Source of the DNA: Paracoccaceae bacterium
GTDB lineage: Bacteria; Pseudomonadota; Alphaproteobacteria; Rhodobacterales; Rhodobacteraceae
DNA: 22,497 nt
NCBI GenBank assembly: GCA_003564655.1
Contig: PXES01000149.1
Location: 1-22,497 of the forward strand
Reading direction: 5' to 3'
This document shows positions 7,344 through 14,136 of this stretch, piece by piece. Position 1 is the first letter of the stretch; each line of letters begins with the position of its first letter. The translations under genes and the position numbers were made by a program. The notes beneath the pieces were generated by a model that saw only the letters and a list, made by a program, of their open reading frames with translations, was not told the DNA's origin and did no database searches.

Positions 7344-7804
7344 CCGAGGGCGCGCCCCAGCAGCGCAAGCGCGTGGTCGACTGTCGCCGCGCGCACCTTG
7401 GCGCGGCCCAGCGGGCCGAATTCGACTGTCTCGGCCGTGGTGCGTTCCGGGGTGGCGATGGCAAAGCAGACCCGCCCTTCGGGCTTGTGATCGGACCCGC
7501 CGGGCCCGGCGATGCCGGTCACGGCGACGGCGATCTGTGCCTCGGCGCGGGCGAGTGCGCCCGCCGCCATTTCGCGCGCGACTGGCTCCGAGACGGCGCC
7601 GTATGATGCGAGCGTCGCGGCGCTGACCCCCAGCATCTGTGTCTTGGCGGCGTTGGAATAGGTCACGAACCCACGGTCAACCGCATCGGACGAGCCGGGA
7701 ATTTCGGTCAGCCGCGCGACGATCAGCCCGCCCGTGCAGCTCTCGGCCGTGGCGATGCGCGCGCCCTTGCGGCGGGCCGCGGCGAGCACCTGCTCGGGCG
7801 TCAT
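7340..7804 (-). CDS. cinA: CinA family protein (stand-alone C-terminal domain, PncC type)
   Basis: This is a 154-residue cytoplasmic protein equal to the C-terminal domain of CinA, a fold with nicotinamide-mononucleotide amidohydrolase activity in characterised members (PncC). It would recycle NMN from DNA ligase and other reactions back to nicotinate mononucleotide. Typical motifs are IATAESCTGGLI near residue 17, GSSDAVDRGFVTYSNAAK, LASYGAVSEPVAREMA, and AVTGIAGPGGSDHKPEGRVC. The N-terminal molybdopterin-binding-like half of full CinA is absent, as is usual in this lineage. The ATG at 7802-7804 starts the protein at MTPEQVL; an upstream extension to 7858 would translate hairpin sequence and is rejected. 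A hairpin with a G-quadruplex loop ends 28 nt upstream. It probably follows pgpA in one operon. Confidence 0.92.
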   Translation of the reverse strand: MTPEQVLAAARRKGARIATAESCTGGLIVARLTEIPGSSDAVDRGFVTYSNAAKTQMLGVSAATLASYGAVSEPVAREMAAGALARAEAQIAVAVTGIAGPGGSDHKPEGRVCFAIATPERTTAETVEFGPLGRAKVRAATVDHALALLGRALG

Positions 7805-7832
7805 GGTGTTGCCCTGCCGGGGTGCGGACGGC

Positions 7833-7884
7833 AGCGCCCGCAAGCGGAGCCCACCCACCCGCCCATGCCCCGCTTGCGGGCGCT
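7833..7884 (-). repeat. intergenic hairpin with G-quadruplex loop, copy 1
   Basis: The arms AGCGCCCGCAAGCGG (7833-7847) and its perfect complement (7870-7884) form a 15-bp stem. The 22-nt loop, read on the minus strand, contains GGGCGGGTGGGTGGG (complement of 7850-7864), four G-triplets separated by single bases, which is a textbook stable parallel G-quadruplex motif. The G-rich strand is the same strand as pgpA and cinA, so it would be in their RNA. The stem ends 28 nt before the cinA start. A second copy with the same loop motif and a different but complementary inner stem is at 12888-12937. Confidence 0.8.
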
Positions 7885-7885
7885 C

Positions 7886-7902
7886 GCCCCCGTGCCGGGG
7901 GC
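7886..7902 (-). terminator. small GC hairpin just after pgpA
   Basis: GCCCCC (7886-7891) pairs with GGGGGC (7897-7902) around a 5-nt loop, 14 nt beyond the pgpA stop on the minus strand. No T-run follows, so it may be part of the intergenic structured element rather than a true terminator. Confidence 0.3.
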
Positions 7903-7915
7903 GGGGGGTGTGCGC

Positions 7916-8413
7916 TCAGACACCGAAGCCCCCATGCGCGATGACGGCGGCCACCGCCACCACCATCGCTGCCATCGCGCCCGCGATGATATCGTCGAGC
8001 ATGACGCCCAGGGGCGTGTGCATCCGGTCCGCGAGGCCCACCGGTCCCGGTTTCCAGATGTCGAAGGCACGGAAGGCGAGGAAGGCCACGATCCAGCCGG
8101 GCCAGAGGGCCGTGATCGGCACACCCTGCAGCGCCGCGCCCAGCGAGACGGGCCAGAGCGCGAGCCACATCCCTGCCACCTCGTCGATGACGATCTCGGA
8201 CGGGTCGGGGTCGTCCGTGCCCGCCGTCTCTGCGTGCGTTGCCCACCAGCCCAGGGCGAAGGCCGCGAGCGTGGCCAGCGCCAGCGCCGGGAAGCCGCCC
8301 ATCTGGTGCAGCGCCCAGGCCACGGGCAGCGCGGCAAGGCTGCCCCACGTGCCCGGGGCGGGGCGCAGCAGGCCGGCGCCGAAGAAGGTGGCGATGAGAC
8401 GGGTGGGGCGCAT
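7916..8413 (-). CDS. pgpA: phosphatidylglycerophosphatase A
   Basis: This 165-residue integral inner-membrane enzyme dephosphorylates phosphatidylglycerophosphate to phosphatidylglycerol. Family signatures are all present: GAGLLRPAPGTWGS near residue 12, DPSEIVIDEVAGMWLAL near 70, FRAFDIWKPGP near 112, and GVMLDDIIAGAMAA near 133. The acidic residues of the IDE and LDD motifs are the likely metal ligands. The ATG at 8411-8413 is chosen since it places the first motif at the usual distance from the N-terminus; a GGAG lies about 12 nt upstream. cinA follows on the same strand after 111 bp that hold a structured repeat. A 549-bp gene-free stretch lies upstream. Confidence 0.95.
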   Translation of the reverse strand: MRPTRLIATFFGAGLLRPAPGTWGSLAALPVAWALHQMGGFPALALATLAAFALGWWATHAETAGTDDPDPSEIVIDEVAGMWLALWPVSLGAALQGVPITALWPGWIVAFLAFRAFDIWKPGPVGLADRMHTPLGVMLDDIIAGAMAAMVVAVAAVIAHGGFGV

Positions 8414-8962
8414 GGGCGGTGCTCCGGTCCAGTGTCATCCGGTGATAACGCAGAAACGCGCGATTGCCAGCCCCCGCAGCGCAGCTCTGGCCGGGGGCGG
8501 CTCATCAGCCGCCCAGAGGGCGCGCGCTGGCCTCGGCCATTCCACGCCGCGCGGCTTTCGCGGCCATGCATCTCGCGCAGGGTTTTCAGGGTGATGCTGC
8601 CGGGCTGACCGGCGCAATCCCGCTGTCCCGCGACGCCGCAGCGCTGAACCATTCGACAGGCGGCAGCCGTGCAGTCGCGTGCAACGCCGGCTGCCACGGT
8701 GCAGCGGCGCGATCCGGCAGGTAGCGCGCGCAGGCGGGTCATGCTGACGGCCCTCGCGGCGGTCCCGGGTTCTTGCGGTCCTGCCTGCCCCCGGCGTGGG
8801 AACGTCTGGGTGCGATCCCTGCCCGATGCCCTGCGGGCGGCCCGTCCTGTTGCTCTTGCCACGTCGGGCCGTCAGGTGCCGTCGTTCGGACAATTTGCGC
8901 CGCCCACCAGCGCCATGTCGCGCGCAGAGCTGCCGCGCATCGGTCACATCGCGCGTGCGGCG
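8414..8962. other. gene-free region upstream of pgpA
   Basis: I see no credible gene in these 549 bases. Frames are open on both strands, but they read Arg/Ala/Pro-rich sequence with no family motif or ribosome site. The stretch holds the 3' flank of the minus-strand gene at 8963 and the 5' flank of pgpA, so a pgpA promoter and a terminator for the other gene are expected. Neither is clear. One strong hairpin at 8495-8514 is listed separately. Confidence 0.6.
8485..8518. repeat. hairpin upstream of pgpA
   Basis: GGGCGGCT (8495-8502) and AGCCGCCC (8507-8514) form an 8-bp perfect stem with a CATC tetraloop. CTCT (8485-8488) and AGAG (8515-8518) can extend it past a 6-nt bulge. It lies about 70-100 nt upstream of the pgpA start, so it could sit in that gene's leader. 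Confidence 0.5.
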
Positions 8963-9463
8963 CTAGTCCACGACATGGACCTCGATCAACTGCCAGATGC
9001 TGCGGGACAAGATGGTCTGATCGGTGAATTCGGGGGCGGAATCGTACGGATAGACCAGCCAGTAAGGACCCTTGTCGCGCAGCGACATCTCTGCCCCGTT
9101 CCGTTCGAAGGCAATGATCGGAAAGGCGGAATCCGGGTCCGGGGCGGGCATGGTGATCTCATAATCATTCTGCGCGCCCAGCCGCAGCGTCGTCCCTGCC
9201 GCGCCCGGTCCGAGCAGATGCGACAGCGCGACGCCGCGAAATTCCTGCACGCCGTCGGTCCAGGGCGTCGTGGTGGCGAACACTGTAGCGGGCTTGGCGC
9301 GCAGTTGCGACAGTGTCAGCGTCCGGGTGCCGGCATCGCTGCCGAAAGCGAGCCGCAACTGCGCCCCCTCTGCCGCATTGCCGGGCTGCGAGAGCCACCC
9401 GACCAGCAATATGGCGCACGCCGCGGCGCACAGCGCCCGCGCGTGCGTTGTCACGGCTGTCAT
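8963..9463 (-). CDS. periplasmic oxidoreductase molybdopterin-binding-fold protein (cysteine-free)
   Basis: This is a 166-residue exported protein. Residues 1-31 form a signal peptide with an AxA-type end (GNAAEG). The rest resembles the small proteins annotated as molybdopterin-dependent oxidoreductase-like, which share the sulfite-oxidase Moco domain fold. Visible family blocks are TLSQLRAKPATVFATTTPWTDGV, FRGVALSHLLG, NDYEITMP, and LRDKGPYWLVYPYD near the C-terminus, closed by SRSIWQLIEVHV. All cysteines are in the signal peptide, so the cysteine that binds molybdenum in true sulfite oxidases is missing and redox catalysis of that type is unlikely. It is divergent from a paralogue at 9622-10137, which is coupled to a hybrid kinase. 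A ligand-binding role in sensing is possible but inferred. Confidence 0.8.
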   Translation of the reverse strand: MTAVTTHARALCAAACAILLVGWLSQPGNAAEGAQLRLAFGSDAGTRTLTLSQLRAKPATVFATTTPWTDGVQEFRGVALSHLLGPGAAGTTLRLGAQNDYEITMPAPDPDSAFPIIAFERNGAEMSLRDKGPYWLVYPYDSAPEFTDQTILSRSIWQLIEVHVVD

Positions 9464-9621
9464 GATGATACCCCCGAAGTAACCAGAAACCGGCCCGCAA
9501 GCTGACAGTTGAGCGCTAAGATTTCATGAATCGCACAGGCGCACTGCGTGAGCCTGATTTAAGTCTTGATTAAGCCCCGCCGGGTACCATGGCCCCGATT
9601 ACACCGGTGCAGGCCAATTCG
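9464..9621. promoter_or_regulatory. divergent promoter region with paired TGATT(T)AAG sites
   Basis: This region separates the two divergent molybdopterin-fold genes. It contains an AT-rich island in otherwise GC-rich sequence. Two near-identical half-sites, TGATTTAAG at 9555-9563 and TGATTAAG at 9567-9574, lie in direct orientation about one helical turn apart, as expected for a dimeric activator or repressor. No convincing -10 element could be fixed on either strand. The regulator is unknown. Confidence 0.4.
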
Positions 9622-10137
9622 ATGCAGTTTCATTTCCCTTTCTCCAGATGCTCGCAGGTGGGCACGCTTTTTCTGTTGCTGACACTCGCCGCGATGACGG
9701 TGCGCGCCGATGTGGGCACAGGTCCGCAACTGCAGATCGGCATCGACGGTGTGGCCAGGGATGCCGTCGATTTCGCCGAACTGGCGCAACTTCCGCGCAA
9801 CGAATACACCACATCGACGGTCTGGACCGAAGGGGTGAAGACTTTCTCGGGCGTCCTGATGTGGGACCTGCTTGCATATCTGGGTATCGCGCCGGAGGCA
9901 TGGCGGGGTCATGTCACCCTTTCGGCCATCGACGGGTATGTCGTCCGGCTCGACGCCGACAAGGTCACCCCCTCCGCCCCGATGCTGGCGATGCTGAAGA
10001 ACGACCGCCCGATGCCGCGTCGCGAGCGGGGGCCATTCTGGCTCGTGTTTCCCTATGATTCCGACTCGGTCTACCGGACCGAGACGAAACTCTCGCTCAG
10101 CATCTGGCAGGTCGAACAGTTGAGCATCGCGCCTTGA
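9622..10137 (+). CDS. periplasmic oxidoreductase molybdopterin-binding-fold protein, kinase-linked paralogue
   Basis: This is a paralogue of the 8963-9463 protein. From the ATG at 9622 it has 171 residues, with a signal peptide ending near AMTVRADVG. Matching blocks are FAELAQLPRNEYTTSTVWTEGV, FSGVLMWDLLAYLG, IDGYVVRLDADKV, RRERGPFWLVFPYD and LSIWQVEQLSIAP. The only cysteine is in the signal peptide, so molybdenum ligation by cysteine is not possible. An ATG at 9589 in the same frame would add 11 residues. The inner start is preferred because it gives a normal signal peptide and has GCAGG about 8 nt before it, but this is not certain. Its stop overlaps the kinase start in TTGA, which implies coupled translation. 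It probably works with the kinase in the periplasm. Confidence 0.82.
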   Translation: MQFHFPFSRCSQVGTLFLLLTLAAMTVRADVGTGPQLQIGIDGVARDAVDFAELAQLPRNEYTTSTVWTEGVKTFSGVLMWDLLAYLGIAPEAWRGHVTLSAIDGYVVRLDADKVTPSAPMLAMLKNDRPMPRRERGPFWLVFPYDSDSVYRTETKLSLSIWQVEQLSIAP

Positions 10138-12476
10138 CCCCAGCCAGGTGGCAGCGGGTCGCGCGCAGGTTGCGACACGCGCTGTGGGGCGCGACGGGGT
10201 TGACCCTGCTGTTCCTCATGATGGTGCTGTTTGCGCTGGTGCGCGAGCTCGATCAGCGTTTCGATCAATTGCGCGCCGGTGGGCAGGACAATGCCTATTG
10301 GACGATCAGCCAACTCGAGGTGGATACCCTGGGTCTGCGGCTGGCGATCACTCGGGCGCAGGCCGCAGCGCAGGCCGAAAACCTCGCCGCGCTGCGCACG
10401 CGCTTCGACATTCTCTACAGTCGCTACAACGCCATCACGCGCGGTGACGTCGGGCGGGGGCTGGCCGAGGCGCATGGCGACCCGAGCCCGGGACCGCACA
10501 CACCGCCGGAGTTGCCGGGCGCGGCGAGCATCGGCGCATTTCTCGACCAGTTCCTGCCCGATATCGACGGCAGTGACGACCGCCTCGTCGCTGCCCTGCC
10601 ACAGATGGCGGACGCCATGGGCGAGGTCCTCCCCAGTGCGCGCCGCCTGGCGCTCCATAGCCTGCAGGTGCTCAACGCGCAGGCCGACCGGCGCCGCGCC
10701 GAACTCGGTGCGCTGCAGCATCGCGTCAATATCACGGGTTACGCGATCATGGCCGGTTTCGTCGCCATTATTGCCGCGCTCATGCTCCAGCGCCGTCGCC
10801 AGAACCGGACCGAGACGGAGCTGCGCCGCGCCAACCAGATCATCGTCGCCTCGGAGCAGGAAGCGCGTCGCGCACGGGCGCGGCTGCAAGCCGCGGTCGA
10901 GGCGATGCAGGACGGTTTCGTGCTGTTCGATGCCGAGGAACGGCTGCTTCTGGCGAACCGCCCGTATCGCGATCTCTTCGGCGCGATCAAGGACCGGATC
11001 ACGCCCGGCACCCGGTTCGAGGAGATGCTCGACGCAGTGCTGGCCGAGGAGCTGATCGTCGAGGCGCAAGCGGATCCCGCAGGCTGGAAGGCCAGGCGGC
11101 TCGCTCAGTTCCGCAAGGCCGATTACCTGGCCGAACAGCGCCTGCGCGACGGGCGTGTTATCCGCATATACGAGCAGGCGACGGCCGATGGCGGGCGTGT
11201 GGGCCTGCGCATGGATGTCACTGAACTGCATGACGCGCGACTGCGCGCCGAGGCCGCGAACCGCGCCAAATCGGCGTTTCTCGCCAATATGAGCCACGAG
11301 ATCCGCACGCCGATGAACGGCATCCTCGGCATGGCCGAGGTGCTGGCGCTGTCGCCGCTGAGCAGCGCACAGCGCGAGATGGTCGAGACGATCTGCGCCT
11401 CGGGCGATGCGCTGCTGAACATCATCAACGACATTCTCGATCTCGCCCGGATCGAGGCCGGCAAGCTGGCGCTCGACCCCAAGCCTTTCATCCCGGCCGA
11501 GCTTGCCCGGCGTATCATCGCGCTGCACAGGATCACGGCCGAACGCAAGGGCCTCGTGCTGCGGCTGGAGGAGGAGGGACCGCTTGCGCAACGCTGGGTG
11601 GGCGACCCCGTCCGCATCGGGCAAGTGCTCAACAACCTGATCGGCAATGCAGTGAAATTCACGCAGCAGGGGCAGGTGCTGGTGCGCTTCGCGCAATCGG
11701 CCGAAGGGGCGTTGGCGATCACCGTCAGCGACACCGGCATCGGCATGTCGCCCGAACAGGCCGCGCGCGTTTTCGACGAGTTCGAGCAGGCGGACAATTC
11801 GATCACTCGCGAGCATGGCGGCTCGGGGCTGGGGCTGAGCATCACCCGCAACCTGGTCGAGAGGATGGGCGGCACCATCGCGCTTGACAGCCGCCCCGGC
11901 CAGGGCACGCGCGTGACGGTGCGGCTGGCGCTCGGACCCTGCGCGGGGGCGCAACAGCCCGATGCCGAGGACATGACGCCCGATATCGCCGCACTCGCCG
12001 GGTCCAGGATCCTCGTGGCCGAGGACAACCGCACCAATGCCACCATCCTGCGCGCGCTGCTGGATTCGCTGGGGCTTGCGGCCCATTTCGTGCAGAACGG
12101 GCAGGAGGCCTGCGCCGCCTGGGCCGCGCGGGCGCATGATCTGGTGCTGCTCGACATCTCGATGCCGGTGATGGGCGGGCTCGAGGCGCTGGCGCGGATG
12201 CAGGAAATCGCAACCGAAAAGGGCCGCGCCCCGCCGGTCGCGGTCGCCATCACCGCGAATGTCATGGGCGACCAGATCGCCACCTATCACGCGGCAGGGT
12301 TCCGCGCCGTGATCGGCAAGCCGTTCCGGCGCGCGCAACTTGTCGAGGCCTTGTGCGGCATCCGCCAGCAGGACGATTCCGATCCCGCGCTGCCTGTCCC
12401 GACCCCGGCTGCCACGCTCGCCAAACCCGCAGAGCATGGCGCCCCCGACCGGTCAATGCGGCACCTGACGGGGTAG
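10134..12476 (+). CDS. hybrid sensor histidine kinase / response regulator
   Basis: This is a 780-residue inner-membrane kinase. Order: membrane segment at about 17-37, periplasmic sensor region to about 200 (largely helical), second membrane segment at about 201-219, a helical linker, a PAS-like domain at about 250-365, HisKA with phospho-accepting His388 in the H-box MSHEIRTPMNG, and HATPase with N-box Asn505 (NLIGNAVKFT), DTGIGM at 533 and GGSGLGLS at 562. A receiver domain at about 625-742 follows, with Glu630/Asp631, phospho-accepting Asp674 (LLDISMP) and Lys729. No Hpt domain is visible, so phosphotransfer to a separate Hpt or regulator is expected; none is in the window. The start is a TTG inside the stop of the preceding gene (TTGA). 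Its signal is unknown; the two periplasmic fold-mates beside it are candidates for sensing partners. Confidence 0.93.
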   Translation: MTPARWQRVARRLRHALWGATGLTLLFLMMVLFALVRELDQRFDQLRAGGQDNAYWTISQLEVDTLGLRLAITRAQAAAQAENLAALRTRFDILYSRYNAITRGDVGRGLAEAHGDPSPGPHTPPELPGAASIGAFLDQFLPDIDGSDDRLVAALPQMADAMGEVLPSARRLALHSLQVLNAQADRRRAELGALQHRVNITGYAIMAGFVAIIAALMLQRRRQNRTETELRRANQIIVASEQEARRARARLQAAVEAMQDGFVLFDAEERLLLANRPYRDLFGAIKDRITPGTRFEEMLDAVLAEELIVEAQADPAGWKARRLAQFRKADYLAEQRLRDGRVIRIYEQATADGGRVGLRMDVTELHDARLRAEAANRAKSAFLANMSHEIRTPMNGILGMAEVLALSPLSSAQREMVETICASGDALLNIINDILDLARIEAGKLALDPKPFIPAELARRIIALHRITAERKGLVLRLEEEGPLAQRWVGDPVRIGQVLNNLIGNAVKFTQQGQVLVRFAQSAEGALAITVSDTGIGMSPEQAARVFDEFEQADNSITREHGGSGLGLSITRNLVERMGGTIALDSRPGQGTRVTVRLALGPCAGAQQPDAEDMTPDIAALAGSRILVAEDNRTNATILRALLDSLGLAAHFVQNGQEACAAWAARAHDLVLLDISMPVMGGLEALARMQEIATEKGRAPPVAVAITANVMGDQIATYHAAGFRAVIGKPFRRAQLVEALCGIRQQDDSDPALPVPTPAATLAKPAEHGAPDRSMRHLTG

Positions 12477-12887
12477 CGACGGCGCGCGGGCATCGGCCCA
12501 CGCCCTGTGGCGGGGCTTTCGCGACGCCCGGAACAGCATCGGCGCCGGTTTTCTGCGGCTTGGGCTGCGGGGCATGAACAAGGGCGGCTGCCGCAGTCGA
12601 GACGGTGCGCATGGAAAGCCGCGGGAAAGCGGCGCCGCAACCCGGCGCGTCGTACACTTGCATCCCCGCCGCGCGCCTGCCCGGCGCGTCGCCGCGGGCG
12701 CTGTCATGCGCCACCGATCTGCGCGCCGCGCGACGCGCCCGGCAGCGCTGGCGCGTGCGAGCGGCGTTCAGGAATACGCAGAACGCATCATCCGCGGCAT
12801 GGGTCCGCCATGGGCGGTGCTGGTCCATCTGCGGAGTGTCTCCACGTTTTGCGGCAAGGTGTCCCGCCCCATGCGACTGGGCCGAAA

Positions 12888-12937
12888 GCGCCCTCGGGGA
12901 GTGCAAGGGCGGGTGGGTGGGCACGGCCCGAGGGCGC
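12888..12937 (+). repeat. intergenic hairpin with G-quadruplex loop, copy 2
   Basis: GCGCCCTCGGG (12888-12898) pairs perfectly with CCCGAGGGCGC (12927-12937). The 28-nt loop contains GGGCGGGTGGGTGGG at 12907-12921, identical to the G-quadruplex motif of copy 1. The outer stem GCGCCC/GGGCGC is shared with copy 1. The inner stem differs (TCGGG here, GCAAGCGG there), yet both remain fully paired. The G-rich strand is in sense with the upstream kinase gene, about 410 bp past its stop. Confidence 0.8.
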
Positions 12938-13009
12938 GCTCGAACGCGCCACGCGCAAGCGCTGCACTGCGCGGATCAGCCGGGGCCCTGCGACAGGCCG
13001 TGTCGCGCG

Positions 13010-13040
13010 CGCTGATGCCGCTTTGCCGGGGGCATCAGCG
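13010..13040. terminator. hairpin 3' of the AraC-type gene
   Basis: CGCTGATGCC (13010-13019) and GGCATCAGCG (13031-13040) form a 10-bp perfect stem with an 11-nt loop. It lies about 130 bp beyond the stop of the minus-strand AraC-type gene and about 530 bp beyond the kinase stop. It could end transcripts from either side, but no T-run is present. Confidence 0.4.
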
Positions 13041-13166
13041 GTTCCGTGGCGAGGGCGCGGTCATCGAAGGCCGGTCGGGCCGCGAGCGCGTCGGCCTGGT
13101 GGCGATCGGCGCCGCCACCCAGTCGCGCGCAGCCAAGCGCCAGTGGCGCGCGCCCGGTCCGTTGGC

Positions 13167-14000
13167 TCAGCGCAGCCGCGACGGGTCGGCGCCGGATTTG
13201 CGGTAGGCCAAGGGCGGCAGTCCCGTCGCCTGGGTAAAGGCGCGCGAGAAATAACCCGGCGTCGAGAATCCCAGCCGATGCGCGATGTCCTGCACCGGCA
13301 GCCGGGTGTCGAGCAGCAGGCGGCGGGCCTCGAACAGGCGGCGCTCCTGCATCATCGTCAGGGCCGAGCGCCCGCAGCTTGCCTTGCAGGCGCGCGACAG
13401 ATGCGTGGGCGTGACCCCGAGGGCCCTGGCATAATCGGTGACATTCAGCGACGAGCCGTATTCGCGTTCCAGCAGCGCCGAGAAGCGCGCGGTCAGCCGT
13501 TCATTGGCGTTCAGCATCGGGGTGGCGCGCGGGCTGTCCTCGTCGCCCTCGCGGCTGTGGCGTTCGAGCCAGATCGCAAGCAGTCCAAGCTGATGGCGCG
13601 CCGCCTGCTGCGCCTTCGGGCGCCCGGCATCGAGTTCGCGCTGCACCGCGTCGATGATCTGCGCAACCTCGCCCTGCCGCACGGCGTCGCGCAGCCGCAG
13701 ATGCAGCGCGGTGTCGGGCAGATCGAGCCCGTGCGCCTGGCCGAAATAGATCATGCTGCCCTGCACCCGGGTCATCGCCTGAAAGCCGTGCATCGTGCCC
13801 GCAGGCAGGAAGATCGCATTATGCGGGTGAAATCCGCGCGTCGAGCCGCCGATATTGATGCGCCCCTGACCATGCGTGACCCACAGGAAGCAGGGCTCGC
13901 GCAGCGCGCGCATCGTCTCGAGCTGCCATTTCGGGGCGGCTGCGAGTTTGGCGAAAGGCAGCAGCCGCAGCCGCGCGGAGTCGTCTGGTATGATCGTCAT
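13167..14000 (-). CDS. AraC family transcriptional regulator
   Basis: This is a 277-residue cytoplasmic DNA-binding protein. The N-terminal half is an AraC-type cupin sensing domain with the typical GFHPHNAIFLPAGTMHGFQ segment. The C-terminal ~95 residues hold the two helix-turn-helix motifs: LNVTDYARALGVTPTHLSRA for the first, then RLPVQDIAHRLGFSTPGYFS and RAFTQATGLPPLAYRK for the second, which matches the family signature. The ATG at 13998-14000 (MTIIPDDS) is used rather than an upstream start at 14063, since GGGGGAAG lies about 9 nt before it. Neighbours are miaA upstream on the same strand and a gene-free region downstream, so no target is evident. The inducer is unknown; many regulators of this shape sense small aromatic or sugar compounds. 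Confidence 0.9.
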   Translation of the reverse strand: MTIIPDDSARLRLLPFAKLAAAPKWQLETMRALREPCFLWVTHGQGRINIGGSTRGFHPHNAIFLPAGTMHGFQAMTRVQGSMIYFGQAHGLDLPDTALHLRLRDAVRQGEVAQIIDAVQRELDAGRPKAQQAARHQLGLLAIWLERHSREGDEDSPRATPMLNANERLTARFSALLEREYGSSLNVTDYARALGVTPTHLSRACKASCGRSALTMMQERRLFEARRLLLDTRLPVQDIAHRLGFSTPGYFSRAFTQATGLPPLAYRKSGADPSRLR

Positions 14001-14136
14001 CCGGTCTGTCTTCCCCCTGTTCCTGTCAAGATTACGACCGGAAGCGGGCAGGGGAAGCGCCAAGGCTCACGCGTACGTGATTTTCGGGTGAAAGCGGCGC
14101 GATGCGTTGCAAATCGGTGACTCTGCGGGCAGAGGG

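Larger units (their letters stand above)
12477..13166. other. gene-free convergent region between hybrid kinase and AraC-type gene
   Basis: These 690 bases lie between two convergent genes. All frames are fairly open because of GC content, but none reads as a recognisable protein, and composition is rich in Arg, Ala, Pro and Gly. Two structured elements stand out: the G-quadruplex hairpin at 12888-12937 and the hairpin at 13010-13040. I see nothing else that I can name. Confidence 0.6.

Noticed and set aside
7340..7858. A longer cinA starting at 7858
   Set aside because: The extra 18 residues would be translated from the hairpin and G-quadruplex element, and the family N-terminus begins at MTPEQVL from 7804.
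8435..8947. A 170-codon minus-strand frame upstream of pgpA
   Set aside because: Composition is dominated by Arg, Ala and Gly, there is no family motif and no ribosome site. It is treated as non-coding.
10071..12437. A long open frame of 788 codons on the minus strand, opposite the hybrid kinase
   Set aside because: It is a mirror of the real gene caused by G/C third positions. Its composition is rich in Arg, Gln, His and Gly, no domain is seen, and the plus strand carries complete kinase motifs.
12507..14120. A 537-codon open frame on the plus strand across the gene-free gap and the AraC-type gene
   Set aside because: The second half is antisense to clear AraC helix-turn-helix motifs, the first half is Arg/Ala-rich without motifs, and there is no ribosome site.
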